In this document: piece after piece, positions 46,931-59,405 of the stretch
Layout: every line of letters starts with the position of its first letter
Numbering within the stretch: the first letter of the stretch is position 1
Source of the DNA: Fagopyrum homotropicum
Taxonomy: Eukaryota > Streptophyta > Magnoliopsida > Caryophyllales > Polygonaceae
Reading direction: 5' to 3'
Length of the DNA: 64,000 bases
NCBI GenBank assembly: GCA_033239125.1
Contig: BSWB01000008.1
Location: 3,626,001-3,690,000 of the forward strand
Notes under the pieces: generated by a model
Seen by the model: only the letters and a program-made list of their open reading frames with translations
What the model was told of the DNA's origin: nothing
Databases searched by the model: none
Translations under genes and position numbers: made by a program

Positions 46931-49900
46931 ATGATAGGAATCTTCTGGAATAGTTGTGGTACAGTGAAGAAAAGTTTCAAGAGATCAATGAGATATATGG
47001 AACGTAAATTCAAACCAGATTTTTTGGTTATTTTCGAAACACATTATTCAGGCACCGTAGCAGATAAAGTTTGTCAAAGTATTGGATTTAATTCCATGGA
47101 AAGAGTGGAGGCTGTTGGACATAGTGGGGGAATTTGGATTCTTTGGGACGCTCAAAGTTGTCATGTTCAAATCATGCGGAAGGATAGGCAGTTTATACAC
47201 GTAGTAGTGGGACGAGATGACTCGGCATTCAATCTTATAGCTTCTTATATTGCTCTAGATAGAAATAAGAGAGAGAATGTTTGGGAATGAATATCGACTA
47301 TTGTGATAGAGTCCACATTACCGGTGTTTATGGGAGGAGATTTAAATGTCACAAGATGCTTGGAGGAATGTCAAGGCGGTGCTTCCCGCCTATCTCAAAC
47401 ATCGGTGGAGTTTGGTAATTGGATCGAAAATAACCATCTTATCGATATTGGTTATACTGGATCACCTTTTACCTGGTCTAGAGGACGATCAACCCAAACT
47501 CGCATATCAAAAAGACTTGATAGGATTTTGGTGAATCCGGAGGGTAGAATGAAGTGGCCGAATGCTTCCGTGAGGCACCTTCCATGTTTCTCCTCCGACC
47601 ACAACCCGTTGTTACTATGTCTGGAAAGTATTACAACAGTGAATCCAAAGCGCAGACCATTTCGTTTCCAGGCAGCTTGGATTACACATCCGGATTTTGA
47701 GAAGTTGATTGGTGATGCATGGGAGAAGCTGAGCAAGTTGCCAGTGGCGCTAAAGAGGTTACAAAGGGTTCTCAAAACCTGGAATAGAGAAGTTTTTGGC
47801 AATATACATCATAGAAAAGAGGAATTGATAAAGATATTGGAGAGGATTTCTACTGAATTAGCAACACAACCATCTGACGCCTTGATAACTGAGGAAAGAG
47901 GCACAGGTGGTGAGCTAGATAAGGTGATGGAGCAAGAGGAAATTCTTTGGTGTCAAAAATCAAGGCAACAATGGCTGTCTTATGGTGATAGAAATACAAA
48001 GTTTTTTCATCTATCCACTATAATTAGAAGACGACATAATATGGTTGAGGCACTCAAGACTGATAGTGGAGAGTGGTGCCATGATAAAGATTAGTTGGAG
48101 AAATTAGCCTCTGAGTATTATAAGAACTTGTATGGACCAGGTGATTTGCAACAGCTGATCCCCATTCCAACTGGAGGTTTCCCCAGCCTACTGCAAGAAC
48201 AGTTAAAAGACCTATCTCTCCCGTTCTCGGATAAAGAAATGGAGATTGCCATTAGAAGCATGGGAGCTTTGAAAGCACCCGGACCGGACGGATACCAGCC
48301 TATTTTCTATCAACGGTTCTGGAGTATAGTGGGCAGCTCACTGTGCAGCTTCATAAGAGGTTTCCTTGATACAGGTTTACTCCCTTCAACAACTAACGAA
48401 ACTTTAATTGTTCTTATAGTTAAGGTGGAGAAGCCGGAAATGATACAACAATTCAGGCCTATAAGCCTTTGCAACGTTTCGTATAAAGTTATTACGAAGA
48501 TGTTCGTGAACAGACTTAAGCCAGTGTTGAATCATATTGTTAGCCCATTACAAGCGAGTTTCATTCCAGGGAGTTTTATTTCGGATAATGTGGTGCTGGC
48601 GTAGGAGGCAATACATTCTATGAAGAGGAAGCATGGACGAAAGGGTTGGATGGTTCTCAAATTGGATCTGGAAAAGGCGTACGACAGATTACGATGGGAA
48701 TTCATTGTTGAGACACTGAAAGATATTAAGTTGCCAGATATGTGGATAAGTAGGATACAAGAATGTATAAGCTCTTGTTCGATGAGTGTGCTATGGAATG
48801 GGGAGAGATCGGAGAAATTCTCTATGAAGAGAGGTATAAGGCAAGGGGATCCTCTATCACCCTATCTCTTTGTCTTGTGCCTTGAAAGGTTGGGTCATCT
48901 AACTGAGAAGGCAATTAGAATGAATCAATGGAAGCCAATGACACTCTCTAGAGGGGGACCAACGCTGTCACACTTGTTCTTTGCGGATGATATACTTCTA
49001 TTTACGGAGGCTTCGATTTCTCAAATTCAAGTGATTAAGGAGGTAATTGAAGAGTTTTGTGGGGCATCGGGTCAGAGAGTCAATGTACATAAATCACGTA
49101 AGTTTGTATCTCATAATATGAGAGGGGATATGGAAGTGCAATTAAGTGAGGCTTGTGGTATTCCATATACACGTAATCTGGGAAGCTATCTTGGGATACC
49201 TATCATACATACTTCGGTACATAAAGAGATATTTAATCCTCTGTTGGAACGTGTCTCGGCTAGACTGTCTGGATGGAAGGCAAGGAAATTGAGTTTGGCA
49301 GGGAGAACAACGCTGGTCAAATCTGTACTTTCGGCCATGCCACAATATTACATGAATACAATGTTGATTCCAATCAGTGTGACAAACTCATTGGATAAGC
49401 TTTGTAGAGACTTTATATGGGGTAGTAGTGAGGGGAACCGAAAGATTCATCTCCTAAGTTGGAAGAAGCTTTGTCAAAGAAAGGAACATGGGGGATTGGG
49501 TTTGAGTATGGCTGCAGAAACAAACTTAGCGTTAATCAGTAAATTAGGGTGGAGGCTATTTTAGCAAAAGGATCAAATGCGGTCTAAGATTCTACTCCGT
49601 AAGTACACTCGTACAGGAATTGACTGGCCGGAGAAACTGTCATATAGGGGAGATGTGTTATACGTATGGAGGAGCATTGTAAAGGCATATAATGAAGTGA
49701 TAGTACCTAACATTGGATGGAGTGTTAAAAATGGGAGGACAGCGCGTTTTTGGACGGATATATGGGTTACAGATGAACCGCTTCTTGCCTCCTGCCAGCT
49801 TCCTCTAACTGATGCGGAGAAAGAGATGAAAGTATGTGATGTATGGAAAGAGGATAGCAGGTGGGATATGAACTACATTTCTTGCAGACTTAATAACATG

Positions 49901-51055
49901 TGTCTCCTTCGAGTGCTTGCAGCAGGTCTATGGGAGTTCAGTGGACAGGATTCAATCAGATGGTTACTAACTAGGAACGGGGAATTTTCGGTCTCCTCAG
50001 CACATGAAAAGATCAGAGAAGGTAGAGGGAGACAACAAGTACGGGATAGCCTCTATACCCACATTTGGAAGTTAGAAACTCAAGAGAGGATTAGAACTTT
50101 TGCATGACAACTTGCTTGGAAGGTGCCGCTCACTAACAAGGAGAGAGCTCGTAGGCATATGACGAGTTCCCCTTATTGTCTTGGTTGTCCAACGGAGGAG
50201 GAGAGTATGCTCCATGTATTAAGAGACTGTCCATATGCAGTGGATGTTTGGCTTCGACTTGTACCTCAGGAGTTTCATACCACTTTCTTCAATTTGAGTT
50301 AGGAAGATTGGTTGTTTGAGAATGTGTGTGTGCGGTCAGTTAAGGTTGTACGAAGAAGTTGGAACATATTATTTGTGATTACGGTTTGGTGGCTATGGAG
50401 GTGGCAAAATGCGAGAGTTTTCGGGGAAGGTTTTATAGCAACTGATAAACCAGGTTTCATTTGGAGATACTATGATGAAGCGGAGGATGCCAGGAAAAGG
50501 TGTACTCATAATATGCTGGAAAGGAAAAGAGAAATCCTTGTTCGATGGAATAGACCGAGAGAAGGGTGGAGCAAGATTAACTCAGATGGTGTAGTAAGAG
50601 GAGAAATGGATCTGGCTGCTGCAGGTGCGGTATTACGAAATGACAGAGGGGATTGGATTTGGGGTGTTTTGGCGAATCTTGGAGCTACTTCAGCCCCGGC
50701 TGCAGAATTATGGGGTGCTATTATTGGACTTGATCTTGCGTGGGAGATGGGACTCAGGACAGTTGAGCTAGAGCTGGACTCAGTCTTGGTCATTGGTTTC
50801 ATAAAGGAAGGGGTGCGTAGCTCTCACCCACTATCTAGCCTGGTACTCCGGTGCCAAGGCTTCTTCATTCGTGACTGGAGTATTAGCATTAGTCACACGT
50901 TCAGGGAAGGTAACCGAGTGGCTGATTCGTTAGCCAACTTAGCTTTTACCTTTGATTTTGGTGTACATCACCTTTGTGATCCCCCGTTGAGCACTAGGGC
51001 CTTGCTTCTTGATGATTTACGAGGAGTTTCCCTCCCTCGGGTCACACGGTTATAA
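46931..51055 (+). pseudogene. LINE ORF2 (endonuclease, RT, zinc finger, RNase H) with several stops
   Basis: Frames in order: 46931-47290 and 47303-48094 (APE-type endonuclease, e.g. GGDLNVTRC, SDHNPLLL), 48095-48604 (KAPGPDGYQPIFYQRFW, FRPISLCNVSYKVITK), 48620-49564 (RT: LEKAYDRLRWEF, IRQGDPLSPYLF, FADDILLF), 49577-50107 (zf-RVT region) and 50312-51055 (RNase H: NSDGV, AELWGAI, LDSVLVI, NRVADSLANL). It nicks DNA and copies its RNA there. Single stops at about 47288, 48092, 48602 and 49562 and damage near 50105-50311 inactivate it, but the RNase H part is intact. Confidence 0.92.
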
Positions 51056-51192
51056 TGTCTCTTTTTCTAATAAAATGCCTTAGGGCATGGAGCTGAATGC
51101 TCCTTCTCATAAAAAAAAAAAGATAGAGAGAATTTACAAATGGTCTACTATACCAATTATTAAAACAAAGGTACAGGGAGGCAAAGTTTGAA

Positions 51193-54100
51193 CTAAGAGT
51201 AGATGGTTCCTAGGATATTAGCCCAAGAAATGGAGTTGGGCGATCTATCCTCCCAGTGGTGTGAAGCGAAGTTCTTTGTGTGATGAATTATGTTGCTAGT
51301 GCATTTGATAGCCGAAGTGTGGGTTTTGTTGTAGATTAGGTCGTTTTTGGCCTTCCACGTGCAATAGATGAAGTTAGTGATGCCAGATATGCGAACACTT
51401 TCAATCAGGTTGAGCTTAATTTGTGCTTGTGTGGGAGTTGAGCCAGTGACGAGTCCATTTGGAGACAATGTCGAGGACAAGAGAGGTATAGGAGCAGTTG
51501 GTCCATAGGAGTTGTTCATCTTCATGATAACTAAGGCAAAGGTAGCAAGTGATGTTGGGGATAGGAGTCCATTTCTGAATTTTGGTGAGGGTAGGGAGCT
51601 TTTAATGGAAAGCAAGCCAAGTAATGAAACTACATTTGGGGGAGGGGGGCGGGGGGTTAAAGTTGTGCCAGATCGGGAGGGGGGACCAGGGGGTGACAGT
51701 GCTGGGAGGTCAGAGGAGTTTGTATGCTTTAGACATAGAGAAAGAGCCATTGGAGTTGCTGATGAGGTCGAGGCATGAGATAGGGTTGGTGCAAGCGAGT
51801 AGATCATCTCTGATATTGAGGATAAAGGTCCATTGGTAGCTGAAGGAGGTATTGGAGGAGCAAGTCCAGATAGTGGCGTTTTTGAGGATGTTCTTGTGAA
51901 TCCAGGAGCTCCAGATATTGTCATCATCTGTAGCAAGGCAAGGAGTTCTTTGAATCCAAGGCCACCCTCCTGGAGTGGTTTGTAGACGTTCTTCCAAGCG
52001 ACTAGTGATCATTTGCTTGTGTCATTACCAGACCACAAGAAATATCGAATGATACTTTGAATCTTATCCATGATGGAAGAAGGGAGAAGGAAGACAAAAC
52101 TCCAGTACGAGTGCATAGTCATTGAAACCGAAGAGATGATTTACTTCCTGCAAGCATATGAGAGAAGCTTGGCAATCCAGTACTGAATTCTTCTAGTGAT
52201 GTTGGTTATGAGGGGTTGGTAATCAGAGAGCTTGAGATTTCGGCTACCAATGGGGTTACAAAGGTAGTGGAATGCAAGATTACCAATTTTGAAGTGTGTT
52301 TGGTTTAGAATGAGGTTGATATCAAGGGTTGGGATTCTGCCAAGGTAGATGGTTGATTTTGCAAGGTTGATTATGAGCCTATAGAATTCAGTAAAGGAGT
52401 CAAGAGTTTGTTTAAGCATTTGAATGGAGATGAGGTCTTCCCTACAAAATAACGTTAAGTCATCCGCAAAGTAAAGATTGGTAATAAGATGGTTAAAGCA
52501 TTTGGGATGTGGGTTAAAATCAGGGTTGAAGGTGTTTTGTTTAATCATCGTGGACAAGAATTCCATGGCAATCACAAATAAAGAGGGGGATAGAAGACAA
52601 CCTTATCGAAGGCCACGAGTTCCATGGAAGTAGCCATCAAAAGAACCGTTGACATTGATGGAGAAAGAGGTTGTGGTGATGCACACTTTGATAAGATTGA
52701 TAAAGCTTTCGGGAAAACCCATTTGGTTAAGAATGTGGAGTATGAACTGGTGGTTTATAAAATGATTTGCTAATGACAACTTTGATAGTACATTTAGGGG
52801 GAGGTGTGCTTCCTTGAGTAGTTCTTGAGAAGATCTTGACATATAAGATGTTGTGTTTTATGGATCAACCTTTAACAAAGGCACTTTAGTAGTTGTCAAT
52901 GATGGTAGGAAGGGTGTTTTTGAGGCGGTTTGAGAGGATTTTAGAAATGGTTTTGTAGATAGTGGAGTGGAAGGAGATGGGTCTATATTCGGTAGGGGTG
53001 GAAGGGTTGTCTATTTTGGCTATGAGGGAGAGGGATGTGTGATTGACTTGCTTCAGGAGTTTACCTATATTGAAGAAATCAATGATGACATTGGTGAAAT
53101 CATTCTTAAATATTCCAGGAAGCCTTGAAAAAGTGAGCATTGTAACCGTCAGGCCCGGGTGCTTTGTTATCACCAATCGAGAAGAGTGCATCTTTGACTT
53201 CCATGGGGTAACCGGTGAGGTAATGGTGTGTATGCAATCCATGGGGATGGTAGAGAGGGGGTAGTCGGGTAGGTATGGTTGGATATGTGAGTATGAGGTC
53301 CCAACATAGTAGTGAAGTGGTTGATAAGGGTGGTGGAGATGACTTTGGGGTCATGGATAAGATTTTTGTTGGGGTCTTTCAATGCAAAGATCTGTTGGAA
53401 CTCTTTCTTTCTTTGATGCTTCTAAAGAAGTAGGCATTTCATTGATCACCTTTGGAGATCTAATTTTCTTTGTAAAGTTGGGCAGTGGTGATCCTTAAGA
53501 GGTCCATGGAGGAGTTGAGGTTTTGGAGAGCAATTCTCTCCGCCTCGATGAAGGTGGCATTTTGAGGATGTTTTTGGAGATCAAGTTGTTTGGAGTATAG
53601 GTCCTGGTTGCAATCTTTGATGGAAGCTTGAAGCTTTTCCACGCTAGCACTAGGGTATATTTTGAGAATGGGTTTAAGTCGTTTCAATTTTTGTACAAAG
53701 GTGAACATCATATATATTGAATGGGAGTATCCCAAACTCTAGTAACACAATCAAGGAAGTCTTCATGCTTGGTCCATGTGTTATTGAAGCGGAAGGGAGG
53801 GTTAACTTTTGTGGGGCCTTTGGTGATGGAGATAATAGCCGGATAGTGGTAAAAAATGTATGGATGGTCAAAGAGAGTAGTGGAGTTGGGGAAGCTTGTG
53901 TCCCATTGTTGTTTGATAAGGATTCTATCAAGTTTGCTCCAGATTCTTGAGGTCAATTTTTTGTTGTTCCAAGTGAACTTGCATCGAAAGTAGCGGTGAT
54001 CATAGAGATTATTAAGAGAGAGACATTGGGATAGCTCCATAGAATCTTGGACAATGGGAGAGGAGTTGTTGGTGGTTTTTTCATCTAGAGTGAGGGTGGT

Positions 54101-54547
54101 GTTGAAGTCTCCAAGAAGAGCCAAAGGAGTAGAGGTATTAAAGAGATGAATGGTCTTGATGATATCCCAGAGAGATATTCGATCAATGGGACAATTATGG
54201 GCATAGATGAAAGTGCATTCAAGGATGCGAGGAGATGTGTTGGGGGATAGGGTAGGTAGGTGGATATGGCAATAGATCACTTGTTCAAGGTGTATCTTAT
54301 GGGGGTTCCACCAGATCTAGTTACGAGTATTGAAGGAGTGGGATGCGTTTGAGAAGTTTTTCCCGGGGGGGGGGGGGAGATGAGAAGCTATTCTAGCTTC
54401 TTTGTTCCTTTTGAGCCTTGTTTCGATAATAACTAGTATGTCCAGGTTGTGCTTTCTTGTGATATCTTTGATATCTTTTTGTTTATTAGGGTGATTGAGA
54501 TCCCTAATATTCCAAGAGAAAATGTTAACATTCATTGATGGTTTCAA
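51193..54547 (-). pseudogene. LINE ORF2 of the minus-strand element
   Basis: Starts MKPSMNVNIFSWNIRDLNHP (54547), the endonuclease start. 53708-54280 carries TPLALLGDFNTTL, RIWSKLDRILIK and YHYPAII. The frame at 53106-53354 gives APGPDGYNAHFFK and 52886-53242 gives TEYRPISFHSTIYKTISK. 52603-52842 has FDGYFHGTRGLR, 52141-52575 has NLYFADDLTLF, and 51193-51936 ends with ITNFIYCTWKAKNDLIYN typical of this LINE lineage. Multiple frameshifts make it non-functional. Confidence 0.85.
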
Positions 54548-55635
54548 GTTGTCTCACAAGATATTCCTTGTTGTCTTGTGAAGTAGATGTGGAGATTTTA
54601 AGAGAAGATGGTAAAGGGGTTGGGTAAGTTAAAGGTAGACTGGTGTTTGGAGAGGTATGATGGTTGAGGGGAGGTAGGCTTACTTCAAGATCAATCGCGG
54701 GGGATGGGGGTTGGCTGGTATTAGCAGGTTGCGGAGAAGAAGAAGTTAGGTGATGGGATTGTAGTGGAGGAGAAGAAGGTGGTATCGGTCCCGATTTAGG
54801 GGTGTTTTGACCGTTGGAGATGCAGTAAGCGAGATTAAGTGTGGGTAGGAGAGGAGCAAGGTGGGAAGGTGGTAGGGGTCTCTGGTAGGGTTTAAGTTTA
54901 GTGGGGGGGGGGATTGGATGGGCGTTTGAGTGTAGGTTTGCATCGATGGCTGAACACCATACAGGTTGAGCAGTTGTTTGGAATCCAATCATACGTGATT
55001 CTTTGGATGATGGTTTCATCATTCGGGCCTTTAAGGGTGACTTCACGTAAAAGTGGCTTGGAAGCGGGGATGTTGACTAGGATTTTAGCAAACCCTAGCC
55101 TGTTTTGGTGGGCCGAGTGAGTATCTATGGGGATAGGGTTTCCCACAACCGATCCAATCTTAGCAAGCATGTTTTTTGACCAGAAACGATAGTCAAGATT
55201 GGAGAGAGTGGTCAAAATAGGGATGGGGGAGAGGCAAGAGTAGTCAAGGCTCATACCATAGAACCATCGGTTAAACAGGATAGTAGTGGAACCGTTAATG
55301 ATCCAGGGGCTACCATGGAGGATAAGCTTGAGATCTTCTTCTGTCTTGAACTGGAAGATGAAAATACCATTGTCATTAAGGATGATCTTGGGTAATTGGA
55401 TAGCATTCCATGCGTGGAGGATGAAAGACTCAATCTTTTTGAAGTTAGAGGGACTGCCGATTGGTATGCCGACAAGGGAGAGACCCCATTTGCTAGTGAT
55501 CTCGGAGATATCATCCTTGATGAATGTGATTATGCCGTCCTCGAGCCCAGGTGTGAATGAGAGAGGAACATGGTTCCAGGGCAGACTTTTCGAGACAATA
55601 TCCTTAAAGGCTATTAGGGTAGGAAAGACAACCAT
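54525..55635 (-). pseudogene. LINE ORF1 of the minus-strand element
   Basis: Begins MVVFPTLIAFKDIVSKSLPW. The DUF4283-like core is visible (IFQFKTEEDLKLILHGSPW, GFAKILVNIPASKPL), then WIPNNCSTCMVFSH with only part of a zinc knuckle, then a Pro/Ser/Thr-rich tail in a shifted frame (54525-55046). Its stop lies about 20 bases inside ORF2, so ORF1 and ORF2 overlap. Confidence 0.75.
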
Positions 55636-55698
55636 ATTGTTATAGCATTAAAAACATTGGAAAGCCATCACACAAACTGAAATCTATCCACAAATACA

Positions 55699-55877
55699 AA
55701 AAACACAAATAAAGACAAGGAGTGCTCCTTCAAACAGTAGCAACACTAGTACAAAAATGTCAACTAAGTCAGGTGTTGCTCAACTCTAATACCGGTTAAC
55801 ACTCTTCAAAATCCAGTATCTGACAAACATTAGAGGTTCTCATTCCTCTCCGTAAAATAAGTTCTTACCCGAATCAA

Positions 55878-55914
<37 letters not shown>
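55699..55914. other. Spacer with (AT)n microsatellite
   Basis: Short unique DNA followed by an (AT)n tract at 55881-55914. ttcctctccgtaaaataag near 55850 has a diverged relative near 59213 (ttcctctccgtaaatttgg), possibly a shared MITE end. Confidence 0.6.
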
Positions 55915-55918
<4 letters not shown>

Positions 55919-56808
55919 TAGATCCTATGAGAACACCCCTTAACGTGAGAACATGAGAACATATTCGTAATTATTATCAGTTTTGTTACGAATGTGCCAT
56001 ATCGTTTAATGTATTATTCGTAGTTATTGTTGGTTGAGTGGATTATTCGTAGTTATTGTTGGATTCCTAATTATTATTATTCGTAGTTATTATTATTTTT
56101 GAAATCTACTCTAAATCTCAACCCTTAATACTCACATCCAACGGTGTACGATTGTTCTCATGTTCTCACGTTAGGGGTGTTCTCATGAGAACCACACCCT
56201 ATATATATATATAGTATAGATCCTATGAGAACACCCCCTAACGTGAGAACATGAGAACAGATTCGTAATTATTATTAGTTTTGTTACGAATGTGCCATAT
56301 CGTTTAATGTATTATTCGTAGTTATTGTTGGTTGAGTGGATTATTCGTAGTTATTGTTGGATTCCTAATTATTATTATTCGTAGTTATTATTATTTTTGA
56401 AATCTACTCTAAATCTCAACCCTTAATACTCACATCCAACGGTGTACGATTATTCTCATGTTCTCACGTTAGGGGTGTTCTCATGGGAACCACACCTTAT
56501 ATATATATATAGTATAGATCCTATGAGAACACCCCCTAACGTGAGAACATGAGAACACATTCGTAATTATTATTAGTTTTGTTACGAATGTGCCATATCG
56601 TTTAATGTATTATTCGTAGTTATTGTTGGTTGAGTGGATTATTCGTAGTTATTGTTGGATTCCTAATTATTATTATTCGTAGTTATTATTATTTTTGATA
56701 TCTACTCTAAATCTCAACCCTTAATACTCACATCCAACGGTGTACGATTGTTCTCATGTTCTCATGTTAGGGGTGTTCTCATGGGAACCACAGCCTATAT
56801 ATATATAT
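55915..56808. repeat. Three head-to-tail copies of a palindromic MITE (298-bp period)
   Basis: Copies start at 55915, 56213 and 56511, exactly 298 bp apart, and differ at only a few bases. Each begins agtatagatcctatgagaac, then accccctaacgtgagaac, and ends with the inverted text ttctcacgttaggggtgttc then tcatgrgaaccaca before a (ta)n run. The ends therefore form terminal inverted repeats. No protein is encoded. Confidence 0.95.
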
Positions 56809-57092
56809 ACACACTATATCGCCAAATATATGTGACTATATCCTGACTCATATGTAAACAAATCTTACCGTGTGAACATGTAAACACCGAATATATGTAA
56901 CTACATCGCCGAATATATGAATCAGGTCCGGTGAATATTTCTTCCACTAATCACACGATTTTTTTCCCTTTAATATCGCCTAATCTCAACCATCTATTTA
57001 AAGATCCAACGAATACAATTTGTTCCCATTTTACATGGTAAGAACTGTTTACATGGGAGTCTCTCTCTCTCCCTCCCTCCCTCCCTCCCTCC
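56809..57092. other. Intergenic spacer ending in a CT microsatellite
   Basis: Repeated short phrases (ccgaatatatg) occur at 56885-56925. A (ct)n/(ccct)n tract at 57059-57092 abuts the hAT element. No gene was seen. Confidence 0.6.
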
Positions 57093-58543
57093 AAGGGATG
57101 TCGATGGGTCGGATATGGGTCGGGGAGTACCATATTCATCCCTATCCCCGTTTAGTATAATGCCCCCCCGTCCCCATCCCCATACTCGTTCGGGTATTGA
57201 AAATTGTCCCCATCCCCGTCCCCGTCGGATATTCGTCCCCATCGTGGAATCTCCGTCCCCGTTTAATTTTCCCATTTTAAAGTTTTAGAAGTTTTCCCCG
57301 CAAAATTTCCCATCTATGTCGGATATTCGTCTCCATCGGGGAATTCCCCGTCCCTATATTTTTGTTCTCAAGTATATTTAACTTTTTCGAATATTTTTTA
57401 AACATAATAAGTGTGGCTAAATCAAATCCTTATTGTGGATTTTAAATGATGACTTGACATGGATAATCATTGTGACATGTATTCAATATTAATTCTCAAT
57501 GCAACAGATACTACATTATATGAAGTGGTGATCATGTTATGTATATATATATATGCTCATCCCTCTAGGTAGTAGGTACGCAACGTGCACCCCAATGCCT
57601 TGATAGCCAAAGCATTCCTGACAATTGTTAAGAATTGTTTTTACAATTTACTCTAAGGAAGGGATTATTTTGTTGCATTGTTGCACCCCTTCATCAAATT
57701 CAGCGCATTTTAATTGTTTTCAATCACCACTATCTAATCTCATGAAAAAAGAACAGACCTTAGAAACCTACAAATAAAACCAATAAACAATAGAAATAAA
57801 CTATTTATAAGTGCTAAATCAAAATCTGTTGGAATTCAATGTCTAATCTCATGAAAAATAACATACCCTAAAAACCTACAGATAAAACCAATAATAGTAG
57901 AAAGAACAATTCATAATTGTTCTCAACCATCACTACCACAAACACCATTAACATGCCCACCATAATAGATTAGCACTTACTTCACTTAGCATTAGCATAA
58001 TTAACACATAATAATCATACAAAAATATAACCTTAAAACATTTTTTTAAATACATTTTTGTGCAAGTAGGATTGTAGGAATAAGTATGATACTCTTAATT
58101 CGTAAAAGCATAAAAGTGTATAGAGTTTGAAAACTTAAAATCATCGCCAATTTAAATTTATACACAGTTTCTGAATTAAATTTCAATTAAACTTGAAACT
58201 ACAATGAAAGTCTAAAATAAACACAATTTTTTTTGGGTTCCCCGTTGGATTCCTCATCGAGTTCCCCGTGGGGGTCCCCCACCGAGTTCCCCGCCGGATT
58301 TTCCCGTTGGATTCCCCGTTTGGGTTCCCCGTCGGATTCCCCGTCTGGGTTGCCTGTCGGATTCGGGTTCGGATCGGGGAGCGGGGCGAATACCCCTATC
58401 TTCATCCTCCTCCCCATACCCAAGCGGAAAATCAATTTTTAACCCATCCCCGTCCCCGTACCCGTTTAAATCCCCCATCCCTAACCCTATGACGGGTAAT
58501 ACCCGTAAATTTTGGGGGAATCCCCAACCCATTGACACCCCTA
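57093..58543. mobile_element. Non-autonomous hAT element, 8-bp TSD ctccctcc
   Basis: Left end aagggatgtcgatgggt; right end on the minus strand taggggtgtcaatgggt, the usual hAT-type terminus. Flanks are ctccctcc on both sides (57085-57092, 58544-58551), though these are simple sequence. Subterminal regions are packed with ccccgtc/cccatcc words in inverted orientation. The AT-rich middle encodes nothing. Frames such as 58199-58538 translate the repeats. Confidence 0.8.
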
Positions 58544-58569
58544 CTCCCTCCCCCTCCCCCTCCCCCTCT

Positions 58570-58572
<3 letters not shown>

Positions 58573-58643
<71 letters not shown>
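58573..58643. repeat. (TA)n microsatellite
   Basis: Uninterrupted ta dinucleotides for about 70 bp. The frame crossing it gives a Tyr-Ile run and is not a gene. Confidence 0.98.
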
Positions 58644-58645
<2 letters not shown>

Positions 58646-58750
58646 TTCTATGTAATTTACTCCATATATTAATGAAAAATATCCATTAATGTATATATAT
58701 GTATGGTTCTATGTAATTTACTCCATATATTAATGAGAAATATCCATTCA
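58644..58750. repeat. Tandem duplication, about 58-bp unit
   Basis: ggttctatgtaatttactcc followed by atatattaatgaraaatatc occurs twice in direct orientation, separated by gtatatatatgtat. The copies differ at one or two bases. Confidence 0.85.
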
Positions 58751-59405
58751 TCAATGTAATCGGCAACAATCAGTAAGTTGTAGGAAATAAAATATATCTT
58801 CTGTGTCTTTATTTGTTCGAATTGTGTACGACGTTCATAGTTTTATAATTGACGTTCATCTATCTATAAGAATCGTGATGGCAATGCTCGTGCAGTGTGT
58901 AATATGTTTTCAATGAACGTGCAGTTCATGAGCACGAATGTTCTGCTTGGTTGTTTTTTAGATTTTATATGAACACGAGTGTTCATTAGTTTGGTTGTTC
59001 ATGCACACGATTAGTTAATAGTTGAGTTGGGTGAATAAATGTTCCTTTAAATTTGGTAACACGATCAAAATGATACAATACATATTAGGCAATGAATCTC
59101 TTACAAAAGGTAATATATTAACTACATACGGTCATTGAATTGTAAAAATCATGTTTGATCTTATTCGTTGATTTATATTAATTAATCAAACGGTTGTGAT
59201 ATGTTCTAATTCCTCTCCGTAAATTTGGTTTTCACCCGAACAAATTACTATACAGTGACAATCTTTAAATAAATCAAAAAAATATTACGTGACATGTCTT
59301 AGTGAACGACACATATGGGAAATGTAGTTTATTTTAGTAGTATATAATAAATAAATACTTTTGTTTTTTAAACAATAATTGATTTTAAGATGTCTTATAT
59401 ATTAA
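58751..59405. other. Intergenic DNA with a degenerate Helitron-like end
   Basis: Mostly AT-rich. acgtgacatgtcttagtga near 59286 and the following text resemble 4595-4655, the 5' end of the Helitron-like insertion, so a second decayed copy may end near 59355. Confidence 0.4.

Larger units (their letters stand above)
45240..51118 (+). mobile_element. Full-length L1-type LINE with 19-bp target duplication
   Basis: The insertion is flanked by aaagatagagagaatttac (45221-45239 and 51119-51137) and ends in a short poly(A). It carries ORF1 (zinc-knuckle RNA-binding protein) and ORF2 (endonuclease, RT, zinc finger, RNase H), all on the + strand, interrupted by a few stops and frameshifts. Structure is complete from 5' UTR to tail, so it arrived as a full-length copy. 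It inserted near the 3' end of the opposite-strand LINE. Confidence 0.93.
51138..55698 (-). mobile_element. L1-type LINE, minus strand, decayed, interrupted by another LINE
   Basis: Minus-strand frames run 5' to 3' from ORF1 (55635) to the ORF2 end (51193), continuing into the 3' tail at 45193-45239. Endonuclease, RT and C-terminal parts are recognisable but broken. Similar aaaaaaca-rich text at about 45174 and 55695 may be a diverged target duplication that would put the 5' end near 55698. It is the family of the fragment at 37490. Several poly-G expansions occur (e.g. 54365-54376). Confidence 0.85.

Noticed and set aside
58489..58689. Frame with a Tyr-Ile run
   Set aside because: It is a translation of the (TA)n microsatellite.
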